Assembly: GCF_947179165.1 (NCBI RefSeq)
Contig: NC_077245.1
Coordinates: 52,000,286-52,064,285, forward strand
Source: Solanum dulcamara
Lineage: Eukaryota > Streptophyta > Magnoliopsida > Solanales > Solanaceae
Length of the DNA stretch: 64,000 nucleotides
Direction of reading: 5' to 3'
Each line of letters begins with the position of its first letter. Position 1 is the first letter of the stretch. Positions 23,005 through 33,441 of the stretch are shown here, in pieces. A program made the position numbers and the translations under genes. The notes beneath the pieces were generated by a model that saw nothing but the letters and a program-made list of their open reading frames with translations, was not told the DNA's origin and searched no databases.

Positions 23005-25241
23005 TGTCTACGAGTGACACTTACGACTCGTAGAAGACATCTACAGACCGTAGGAGGGCCTCGTAGATCCCTCCAGGTCTTAGTGAGAATTTGACTTTCT
23101 AAGGACTCTTATATAAGTGGCTTCTACAGCCCTTAGTAGTTTCCACAGATCGTAGGTAGCATCAGTAGAAGGGACCCAAGGTACAGTCCCAAGAACTTTT
23201 TCCATAAGTCCTTGTGTGAGCCTTCTAATTGTCTACGACACGTAGGGATAGCTCGAAGACCCAATGTCACATTGTAGTAGCTACTGGAATGTGCACTAAG
23301 ATTCCACAATAGGGTTCTATGACTTGTATAAGGATCTATGACCCGTAAGAGGGCCCGTAGACCCAAAAACCCTAAGAACCTTCAACATGATTCCACTAGT
23401 GGATGGTACTACTCATAGGGTGGTCTATGACCCATAGAAACGGTGCGTAGACCCAACCTCTACAATATCGGTAAGTCCAAGATTTGAGCACCAAGTTCCG
23501 CGAGGGGTCTTCTACGATCCATAGGAGTTCCTATGATCCATCGAACGACCCATAGGCGATCCCGAGATAGTTTTAATGAGGGGTAAAATTATGTTTTCCC
23601 ACCTTTCTCAAATAAAAATCCCAATATTTTGTGACTAATTTGAGTCCCTTATTAGTACCCTACATGTGTTTAGTCCTCATAGAAACTTCAGATCAAGGAT
23701 TGGAGAAGAGAAAAGCTAGGGCTCAAGCGTAGTATTTTCATTCTTCGATTTTCACCAAGAACATCATTCTTCCAGGTATATAAAGCTAATCATAGAATTG
23801 GACTGAGTTTTTCCTCACCTCCTACATCTCAAATCCGTAATTAAGAGTTCAAGATCGAGTTTTAATCCCATTATATTGAGTTTTTAAGTTAGTTATGAAA
23901 TCTCTCAATGAGTTCTCTCTGTGGATTCCACTGTGATTATTTCCACACTTCGAGTTCTTAATTGTTGTTCATGTTTACATTCACATTAATCCTACTTTAG
24001 TATTTATATTACTTATTTTCATGCATTGCTTTGAATTAAAGAATAATATATTTCATGTATTAATTGAGAAAGGAATTGAGCATATACTTGAGTTTGAGAA
24101 GCCTTTCATTCACTCATTTTGAGCATGATCCTTATCGAGTCTAAATGAGTTTCAGAAATTATGCATTTAATTATTTATCTTGAGACTGAGTTGAGAAACC
24201 AAAGATATATTTTAAATATATTCACTAAGTTGAGAGTATAAATATTTTAAAGAGAATGCATTGAGTTTGAGGAAAGTTGAGTTAACCTGAATAGAGTCCA
24301 ATGAGACTAAATGAGTATTATTTTGAGTATCTTACTCACTTGAGTATATGAGTGTTAATGCATATTATTTTGGGAGTATTATTGAGCACCGATTAGAGTA
24401 AGAATTTAGATGACTCAAACCCCATAAACTGTGTGGCCAGCGTAGAATAGGATCGTATTGCTGGTTCGGGCGACTCCACACTATATTCCCTGATACAGAC
24501 TTTATATGGATCCATGAGATGAGTTTGTGTCCCTTATCCTGGAAAGGTATTGGATGACTCTGGCAATGAGAGCAGTTTGTTATATCATCATGATGCTCAT
24601 AGTGATGGTTGACGGTTAGAGAAACTGCTCAAATAGTAAATATTATTTTCATACTGAGTTGCATTCACTTATTTTCAGAATTGCATGCTTTATTTGTGCT
24701 GAATTATTCCAGTATTTATTCCATTGAGTATTCTTTGAATATGTCTCCTTTCAGTTATTTTACATATCGTACATTTCATATATTGACATCTTCCCACGCT
24801 GCATTATTTTATGATACTGATACAAATGTTAGAGATCCTCAACAGACGTATCATTGAAGATCACTTGTCATCCGACTTTTGGTGAGATCTCCTTACATTC
24901 AGAGGAACTCTTTCATTCATTTAATTATTAGTCTTTTGAGGTTGTCGTCGGCCTGTCTCGATACCTATATTATGAGTTTTAGAGGCTTCATAGACAAGGA
25001 TAGAGCTGAGTCAGTTAAATCTTTCAATCTTATTTTAAACAGTATTTTATAATACATTCATAGATTTATTTTGAGACGCATGAGTTTACTTTTAAAGTAT
25101 TTTAAATGCTCACCCTTATAATATTATTTCTATTGAGTTGAGTCTTTCTCTAAGTAATTAGCCAGGTCAAAGATTCGCTTGGAAACCAACAATGATTTTT
25201 GGGTGCCGATCATGCCTTGGATGTAGAGTTGAGGCGTGACA
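23005..25241 (+). repeat. Element B 3' LTR
   Basis: A 2.24-kb LTR from TGTCTACGAG to GGCGTGACA, co-linear with 3271-5329 over its last 2.05 kb. Positions 23011-23580 are packed with CTACGACTCGTAG-like words. It is followed by agattggcatcaa, which looks like the start of a primer-binding site rather than random flank. Confidence 0.8.
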
Positions 25242-25259
25242 AGATTGGCATCAACTAAT

Positions 25260-26357
25260 CACCTTTTTACAATTGAATAGCGCCGGCCTCAAGAAGCATT
25301 GTAGATACAGTTGTAGGAGGATATATCATGAGCAAAACCATTGAAGAAGCCATGAATTCTATAGATGAAGTCACTGAACAGGCAAATTAATGGCCCACTG
25401 AAAGAGATAAATCTAAGAAGCCAGCTGGAATACACTAAATTGATGTTGTCTCTTCACTAGCTCATCATATAACAAACTCGACAGAGAAAGTTGAGGAAAT
25501 ACAAGCACATACATGCAATACTCAATCACAATCACTTTGCGATTTTTGTGGTGGATGACACCCAAACCATGAAAGCCAAATTGGGGAACATGTTAATGCA
25601 GTTAGTCATTATAATGATAAATAATAACTATTATAATAATAATAACTTTAATTCACATGGTCAAAAGCATCCAAGATTCTCATGGAGCAAGAATAGTGGA
25701 AACCAAGGCAGTCAAGCTAGCCGCCACCTGAATTTCAAAACCAAATTGGAAATCATCAGGGGATCAAGCACAACCTTTGTCTCAGAGAAAAAATCATTAA
25801 GGCTTAATGTATAAATTCATTAAGAATATTGATGAAAAGATGAAATCTCAAGAATTGACAATTTGAAACTTTGAAATTTAGATGGGACAATTAGGAAACA
25901 ATCGAACAAATAGAAATTCTGAAAGTCTCTCAAGCAATACATAGAAAAATTCAAAAGAACAAGTAAAAGCCATCACATTGATAAGTGGAAAAGATTTACC
26001 TAAATCCTACCTAGAGAATGAAGAAGAAGTTCCAAAAGAAGACATACAAGAATCAAGAACTTGAGAAACAAAAGCCAATTAAATTAGCGAAGAAGGAAGA
26101 AAAGAGAAAACAGGAACCACCCCATCGGGTTGACAAAAACACTCGAGAAATAACACTTCCTTTTCCACAAAAACAAAAAAAGGGAAAAAATGGACAAACA
26201 ATTTGGGAAATTCTTGGATATTTTCAAAATGATTATATATCAATGTCCCTTTTACTGAAGCATTAACTCAAATGTCTTCTAATGCAAGTTTTTAAAAGAA
26301 ATCTTGTCAAATAAGAGAAAATTGGAAGAACTTGCTGCCATAGAATTGACAGAAGAA
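25260..26357 (+). pseudogene. Athila-like (Ty3/gypsy) gag remnant
   Basis: Decayed plus-strand gag from a different gypsy lineage. Across frames it shows an early coiled region, a CDFCGG zinc-knuckle start (about 25535), an Asn-rich run followed by HPRFSWSKN (open piece 25491-25814), a QMGQLG-like heptad region (about 25885), and the Lys/Glu-rich stretch (26018-26266). That stretch ends in LPFPQKQKKGKNGQTIWEIL, matching the conserved PFPQRLKK...FGKFLE block of Athila elements. Frameshifts and stops are numerous. It is bounded by the B LTR on the left and an LTR fragment on the right. Confidence 0.65.
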
Positions 26358-26358
26358 T

Positions 26359-26620
26359 TGTCACGACCCGAAATCTCAGGTCATAATAACACCTACCAAC
26401 ATTCCATTAGTATATAAGCCAAACTCATTGCTCAGAACCAGGAGTTACTGGCTATCACGTGTAAGAGAAGAATGTGAAAAACAAACAATAGATAAGAAGT
26501 AGAGGAAGGGAGAAACAAGATATACATAAAATATCTCTAAAACCTGATATTAGTCGGTGGTTGAGCTACTAATCAAAATAGGAGTATAAGGTAAATATTA
26601 ATATACATAACCATCTTCAT
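26359..26620 (-). repeat. LTR fragment related to the element D family
   Basis: Begins TGTCACGACCCGAAATCTCA and matches the reverse complement of the D LTR end (18120-18354) over its first ~60 bp, with weaker similarity beyond. The right boundary is uncertain. Positions 26620-26960 hold no recognisable feature. Confidence 0.5.
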
Positions 26621-26965
26621 AAAATTATAGTGCAAAAGTAAATTTAGTGAACCAGTTCAGGAAAAAAGTTATGTATTTTTTATAAGAATTATTGACAAAA
26701 GATTTGAATATTTGTACATGTGTCTTTTGGAAAATAACATCCTTATTGAAAAGAAATATGAAAACAAATAAAATGAAAGATCATATGCTTTGACCCACAT
26801 CCTAAAAATATAAAATCCTTTTCTGTATTTTTCATCTTTTTAAAATAAAGGTCATTATTTAATGAATAAAATTACTCCAACAAAAAACCTGTGGAGAGAG
26901 AGACATCCCCATATTCCATGTGGGACTTGTTACTCAACCTTTTCACATGCATTTGTTCTCTGTTG

Positions 26966-27258
26966 ACTCGTTTGGTTTGGCAATCATTTAACCAATTATG
27001 AAATATCATGATTAACTAATTTCACTCTTAAGTGGAGTAAATAAACTAGAATATTTTATGTGATTAAGTGTATCGTTCATGCAAAATAAAATATTGAGAC
27101 AAAGTTGTTTATGTATAAAGAGCAAGATATAGTAATGTAGCTGAGAAATCCGATTACTATCCATCACATAATAACCATATAATATTGTTCTCTTTGTATA
27201 AAAAATATTTATACTATAATACATACATATATTACTTGGTCTGCAAACCAAACGACTC
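26966..27258. mobile_element. Short MITE-like inverted-repeat element
   Basis: About 290 bp, AT-rich, flanked by inverted ends gactcgtttggtttg (left) and caaaccaaacgactc (right), which are near-perfect reverse complements. Related GTCGTTTGGTTTG-ended MITEs are common in Solanaceae. No clear target duplication was identified. Confidence 0.55.
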
Positions 27259-27450
27259 CCAAAAGATAGTAAATCCAAAACACAACAGAGAGAACAAAAA
27301 GCTTACAAAAAAAAATAAATTGAAATGTCATATTATACTATCAGTATAATGCCCAAAGCCCAAAACCTCCAATGCTCTACTCTTTGTACTATATAGGTAT
27401 AAACTGAAGGGATAAATAAAACACAAAAGAATAAACTTGAAGTCCTATAA

Positions 27451-29100
27451 TTAACAAATTCCAAAAGCTAACACAAGCATAACGAATACCCAATTCAATT
27501 GAATACCTAAAAACTTAGGAAATATCGAAAGTGAAATCGAATTTGAAGGTTCAGGACTATCATCAGTACTCACATCACGTGGATGATCGAAGGAAGAAGG
27601 AACTAACGTATCCGGTGCCGATTCTTCGTCACCGGAAATCGGACTAATTGGAGCCAGTGAGTCGTCGTCTGATGGATTCTTAAGGCTTCGAGGCAATCCT
27701 TGACCATACGTCACGTTTATTTTAAAATGTTGGCCATTTTCGCACTGTTCGCCATCATAATCACTAGAGAAAAAATAAGTAGGTCCAACTTTTACAAGTG
27801 GAACTGCTACTGAAACAGGAAAAATTGAAGTTGAAGATGGATCTGCAGATACCCATTGTATGGTATCGTTGTCTAAGGCATTGTTGTAGTCACAACTCTT
27901 GTATGTGGTAAAGTTGTAAGTCTGAGTGACCGAGTGATTATTGTCTGTATTAAAAACTGCATAATAAAACATATAAAAGAATAAGAAAAGATTTTTTTGT
28001 ATCAAATTTATACTCTAGCTCTGTCCTTTCCTGTGACAGAGAATTATGAATTGGCTTCTATCTTTGGAACATGTGCAAGCATATGCTCACTACATGTTAC
28101 TTGTACAATACCTTATCATAACACACACTTCTACACTAACTTATCAAATTGTAAATAATGCCAACAAATACAGCTGTTTGTAATTATAAAAAAATTCCAA
28201 ACCATCAAAATCAAGTGAAGAATTCGTAATTTCAAATAAAAAAATAGTAAGTAGAAAGATCAATGCATTTGGTACCGTAGTTTGTAAATCATTCATCACT
28301 CAAATAAAATTGTCAAAATTCAATTTTGGACATATGTATTCAGATCCATCATATTAATTCCTTTCATAACTCTTTAAGAATTCACAAGCATATGTAAACA
28401 TAAGCAGAATCAAAAAAAACCAAGATCCATAATCAAGATGTTTCATGCTTTAATTTTGTGACACATTTTTCAGATATAGAATTATCTTACGATGCCCCCT
28501 ACCCCACTCAAAAGAGAGAATATTATGGACACCAATATTTGCAAAACATTCAAAAAAAAAAACTTTAAACCAAATTATCTTGTAATAATTAAGTTGGAAT
28601 TAGTAACCTGGAAAATAAAATTAGTAATAATCTACTACAACAGGTTGAATTCAGGGGTAGAGTCATAATATAGTTACGGATTCGATAGAATTCAGTAATT
28701 TTGACTCAAATTCTATATTTATTTTACATATATAAAAATAATCTATCCAAAATTCGGTAAACAAAACTAATTATAATCCAAAATCCCTAGCTCCACCTTT
28801 GATTAAATTATATAGATCATGTTTACACTCACTGTCATATAAGTTAAATAATATCTAGTTACCAAGAATTGGTTAAATTGATGAAGAAAACTTACTGAGA
28901 AAATCACCAAGACTGAATTTTTTGTCAGCAACCCATTTGTCATAGTTAACATGAGGCTTTTCAAGATTATCAAACCAACCTAAAGAATCACCCACTGTAT
29001 AATTCTTGTAAGCATCAGCTGATCTTGAAAAGGAAATCAAAATAAGGACAAGAAGAAGAAGAAGCCATGAAAGTTTATTGTTAAAAATAGTTTGTTCCAT
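27451..29100 (-). CDS. Early-nodulin-like phytocyanin (plastocyanin-like domain protein), two exons
   Basis: Exon 1 is 29100-28896 and exon 2 is 27956-27451 (TAA stop), giving 236 residues. The intron is phase 1. Residues 1-30 form a hydrophobic signal peptide (Leu-rich core, likely cut after SADA). Residues 31-155 are a phytocyanin domain: NYTVGDSLGW, then SLGDFLIF across the splice, TYKSCDY, and FFSSDYDGEQC. Cys90 and Cys140 should form the domain disulphide. Of the four copper ligands of plantacyanins only His76 appears kept; the Cys, second His and Met positions read Ser132, Gln139 and Gln144. It is therefore probably a non-copper early-nodulin-like protein at the cell surface. Five N-glycosylation sequons are present (N33, N75, N83, N98, N149). 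A Ser/Asp/Pro-rich linker leads to a C-terminal hydrophobic tail (217-236) typical of a GPI signal. An upstream in-frame TTG at 29139 is not a credible start. It resembles ENODL18-type proteins; exact function is unknown. Confidence 0.9.
27957..28895 (-). other. Intron of the phytocyanin gene
   Basis: A 939-bp AT-rich intron. The donor is CTCA|GTAAGT at 28896/28895. The acceptor is TTATGCAG|TTTTT at 27957/27956, preceded by a T-rich tract. Joining across it restores Ile69 and keeps the phytocyanin frame. I see no insertion or RNA gene in it. Confidence 0.88.
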
Positions 29101-29192
29101 TATTCTTAATTTGCTTGGAAGAAGAAAGAAGAAAGGCAAAGATGGAGTATTCTTAGTTAGTAAAGAGAAGTGGTGGCACTAGCCTTTTGTGC

Positions 29193-29201
29193 TTTTATAT
29201 A
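29193..29201 (-). promoter_or_regulatory. TATA box of the phytocyanin gene
   Basis: TATATAAAA on the minus strand, 93 bp upstream of the ATG at 29100. This allows transcription to start near 29165 and a 5' leader of about 65 nt. Confidence 0.7.
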
Positions 29202-29203
29202 GA

Positions 29204-30537
29204 GGACCTTATTCCTTTCTTAAATTTACTAAAATGGTTCTCTTTTTAGTTTAGCTCTAGCTTCTTCTTGATTGTACTGAATTTTCCCAATTAGAGGCAT
29301 TGTTTATGTGATAATAAAGTCTTCCCCAACCACTACTTTCTTCCAAAAATATAAAAATGGTTTAGTTTGCACGCATCTAGACTATTTTATTAAATATATG
29401 TTATTTAAGCATGTATATAATTTACTCATTAAGACTTGGCCAATTAAAAGAAATAATCTACTTTATTGTAGTGCTGATCTAGAGTGATACGTGAGAATTC
29501 ACATAAACTCAATAGTGTTTGATCAAACTCAATATATGAATTAAAATATTTAGTAAAGATCTATATACTATTATTTAACAGAAAATTCGATATATTATTA
29601 TATATTAACTTGAGAAAGTATTACCGAAACTTGAGTGAGGTGATGAGGATTAAAATTCAAGGAAATATTAGTGTTTATATACAAGTGATTACAGTACTCA
29701 CATGCAACTAATATTAAGGCGTAATCAATTCCTCACCTTTTTATTTTATGATATTATGTCTTTGAACATACTCTTTTAATGTCAAAAGCAGCAACTTGTA
29801 TTATGTATTTAACTTTTTAAATATTAAATTTTAGATAACGTTTTTAAAAAATAAAAATAGATTAGTTCAAACATCAAATTAATGAAGTAAATAAGTGAAA
29901 AAGAGTCCTTGTTAGTCCTGAGTACACATCATTTTCCTTGAATTATAGTTTAGACCATGTACTGTGTCAATAGATATTTATAGTCAATTGGAACAGCTGT
30001 GTATTTCTAGAATTAAGAGTGGACCACTCTGTACTACTACAAAAGACACATTAAATTTAAGTTGGGTCAAGTAGAGTTTGGTTTGATGTCAAATTCATTG
30101 TAATATTAGCTCATTTTAATTAATAGTTTTGATAAATAAACAAGGAAATGTTCCATATTTACGAATGAACCTTTTTAGACTCAAAATTTATCAATAATAA
30201 GAGATGTTTAAGTTCTTAATTCTACTATGGTATATTGATGTTCTAAAATGTTCAGTAACTTGGCTATGAAAGATTGGATTGAAGAACTATGAACAAACTG
30301 ATATAGGGCGTTGGGTACTTTGAGATTGATGAGGAACAATGGAAAAACTACCAAATTGATAGTTTCATTATTTTATAGGGAGTACTGCAACAATAACAAT
30401 TATACCTCAATTTCAAGCAAATTCATACTGAGATATGAACCCTTATTACTCATGTCACTCTAATTTAGCTCATCTTAGATTGGCATAGAAATATGGGATA
30501 GGATTAGAAGACCTAAAGTAAGCATACTAATTTTACT
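29204..30537. other. Intergenic upstream region of the phytocyanin gene
   Basis: AT-rich, apparently single-copy-like sequence with no convincing open frame, LTR or RNA gene. It probably includes distal promoter sequence. From about 30538 (aaggccgcatttattttta) a possible short transposon end begins, then the element E leader. Confidence 0.4.
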
Positions 30538-30539
30538 AA

Positions 30540-32718
30540 GGCCGCATTTATTTTTATTTAGATTAAGACGTATAAGCCATCCGCAGACAAACGAATGAAA
30601 GAGGTTAGATACCAATTGAAATTAAGTCATAGCACGAAGGGAAAAAAAGCGATATTTTTCTGAAGTCCTGTAGCCTCTCGAAGAAAAATACAGATGTCTC
30701 CGTACCTTTCCACAAAACTTTACTAGATTTGTTTTGGTACAACGAAATCAACGGACCTAGGGCTCTGATACCATCTTTGTCACGACCTACACTGCCGTGA
30801 GAGACACCCATACTAAACCCCCAGTGGGGGAACCAATTTTCAACCCAATACGAACTCAACTTAAATCATTAAGTAACAATTTCATTAATTAAAACAAACA
30901 GTCATAATACTTACTAGAAACATGCGGAAATAATCCCCCTAAGATCTGAAAGTCAGTTACCGAAACATCTAACATAATTTAGAATACGGGGATACAACTC
31001 CAAAATCATAGAAGTCTAAGTCCGAACAATGGACTAATAGAAAAAATGAAACCATGACAATCCGAACGAAGCAGCTCAAGCTTGGATTCTAAAAATGTGG
31101 GAATCACAATTGAGGTCACGTAGAAGCTGCTAAAATATCATGTACTCAACAAAAGAAGAGAAAGTGCAGTATCAGTACACAAAATCCATAATGTACTGGT
31201 AGGATCATCGGTCACCTCCAATTATACCAAATATGAACAAGTAACTGAAACGTAGTAAAACAAGACAATATACACATATAACCCAAGTCAGTAAACATAA
31301 ACACGACTCTTGGTCCTCACCTTGACTTAACAACTGCAACAAATAGGTCCAATGACATTACAATAAAATAAACCTGGTTCACCTAGTCAACTGATATAGA
31401 ACCTGTACTAGGCATGGTACTCGAACCAATCAATAAATATCTCATACCAGGAGTGGTACCTAAGCCTATCAGTAATTTGTATCAGGTGTGATACCCGAGC
31501 CAACCGAGAATCACAACAAATCACACAATCACAACCACAATGAATACAACTCATTTGTAAGACCACAAGTAAATAAGACAAGTCCATTGCATGAGATTGA
31601 CCACAAGATATCATTTCACTTTCAGTCTTTTTTAACTTCCTAACCACGATGGTACGAGTAACACTAGAAAAATAGTTAGCATGCACAACGTAAAACGAAA
31701 AATAATTCAATCATCACCTACCTCAAATCAAGACCGAATGCTCTATTGAACCTGAGCATTCCTCTTTTTGCAAAGCTTTAGCTTGCTCTTGGTATAAAAC
31801 CAGTAATGCAATACCAAATCATTCTTAATTGGCCTAAATATTCCTGGATTATAACTTACCCCAAACTCTAGACCAATCTCTTGATCATTCCATCCAACCT
31901 TGGGTTTTTCCACCATTATTACTTAGAACTATCAATTTTATGATTACACTAGCAAATTATGGTAATAAAATCACGAATAAACAGTTTATGCACAAAACCC
32001 AAAATTTTTACACCATCATCTTTAATATACTGGGTTTCCCACCCTAAGTCAAACCAAACTCTCACCTAGAGTCACACCTATCGATTCTAAGGCCTAAAAA
32101 TTAAAATACAAAATTTGGGAAGCAATTTACTTACCTTTACGAAGAATTCTGATGAAAAACTGATGAAATTCATCCTAAGTTGCCTCTACTCTTCCCCAGA
32201 ATGTTCTTGAGAAATAATGAGCAGTTTTGAAGAATTTTGTTCATTTACTACGACTTACCCCACTATAGTGGCCTAATTCCGCTATAGCGGTGCTGCCTTA
32301 GTGGGATTGCTCGCTATAGCGAAAAAAAATTCGACCGTTGTGGCAATGTGTCAATCGCTATAGAGCCTGACATGAGATAATATAATCCCAAAAATTCTTT
32401 TAAAATTGTCCATTTTGTAACACACTTTCAAATGCTAACATTGCAGTTCCACCCTTTCATGCCAAGTTCGATTTCGAGAATTCTACTCACCCGAATTCAA
32501 TTTTATAAAGTCCCATGAACTCCTTAATATCTTAGCTAAAAGGACAACTAGCTTCAACTTAGACATCTTACCCAATCTTTTCTCGAATTGCCCCAAATTT
32601 ACCTCACTCAAATTTCGTCCGAGCTTAGCCCAACCTAATATTTTTAAATTACTACCCCAAAAGTTTTCTCGCCTGATTTCTTTTACTACTAATTCACTCG
32701 ACAGGAAGGGTCATTACA
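30540..32718 (-). mobile_element. Element E: 5' LTR, primer site and short leader only; internal region lost
   Basis: The LTR (30778-32718, 1941 bp) begins TGTCACGACC and ends GGGTCATTACA. The minus-strand primer site TGGTATCAGAGCCC (30773-30760) is a clean tRNA-iMet match. Left of it only about 220 bp of leader remain (including a GTCCTGTAGCCTC-like block, read in the plus direction, shared with leaders near 13120 and 5440). gag, pol and the 3' LTR are absent. Positions 32261-32365 contain perfect palindromes CACTATAGTG, CCGCTATAGCGG and TCGCTATAGCGA. Confidence 0.75.
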
Positions 32719-33080
32719 TGTAGTGGTTGTGGGTAGTAACTAGTTTTGATGATGATTAGCAGTAGTGGTTAATGATGGTTATTGGTAATGGATAGAATTA
32801 TTGTGAATGATAATGATAGCTAATGATAGTTGTGAATAGTGAAGATGGTAGGTGATATATATGGTGATTGATAGTGGTGATTATTAGTAGTAATTGATGG
32901 TTATTGTGATAATGATTTATGATGATTTATAAATAGTGGCTGATTATAATATTGATTGACAGTAGTGATTTATAGTAGTAGTAATTGTGGTTAAAGATAA
33001 TGGTTGTGTGCACTAGTAATTACATTGATAATGGTGTGCGGTAGTTAGTAGTGAAAATGAATAGAGTTGTGGATGATGAT
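32719..33080 (+). repeat. C-poor simple-sequence tract (GTGAT/GATGG-type)
   Basis: About 360 bp composed almost entirely of A, G and T on the plus strand, built from degenerate GATGGT, GTGATT and TAGTGG motifs with very few C. It resembles a decayed microsatellite. It directly abuts the element E LTR end. Confidence 0.6.
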
Positions 33081-33441
33081 TTTTGTACAAATTTTTAAAT
33101 AGATACCTTAATTATTGATATTAAAAATTTCACATAAATCTTAATCATTTAAATTTATTCAAATCCATAAAGTGATTGCAAAATTAAAATATAGACACAC
33201 TAAATGATTATGATTAGAGCATGTTTGACCTAGTGGTTGGGCAGCTAAAAACACTTTTTAGAAAAATTAAGATGTTTGATCAATTAGTAAAACAACTTTT
33301 AAATAGAACCAAAGACAATTTTTTTTGTTATCGAGAAGAAGCTAAAACTTTTCTGCTTCTTAAATAAAAAAAAGTGAAAGCAAAAATAGAATTTCTTTTT
33401 TCAAGACCGAAGTTCAAAGATTATCTTTTACTATAATTTTC

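Noticed and set aside
25491..25814. Stand-alone Asn-rich protein
   Set aside because: Neighbouring frames show it is part of a frameshifted Athila-like gag.
27012..27278. 88-residue minus-strand open frame near the phytocyanin gene
   Set aside because: It overlaps a MITE-like inverted-repeat element and has no homology that I recognise.
29101..29139. Longer N-terminus for the phytocyanin starting at 29139
   Set aside because: The codon there is TTG. The first ATG in frame is 29100, and it gives a standard signal peptide.
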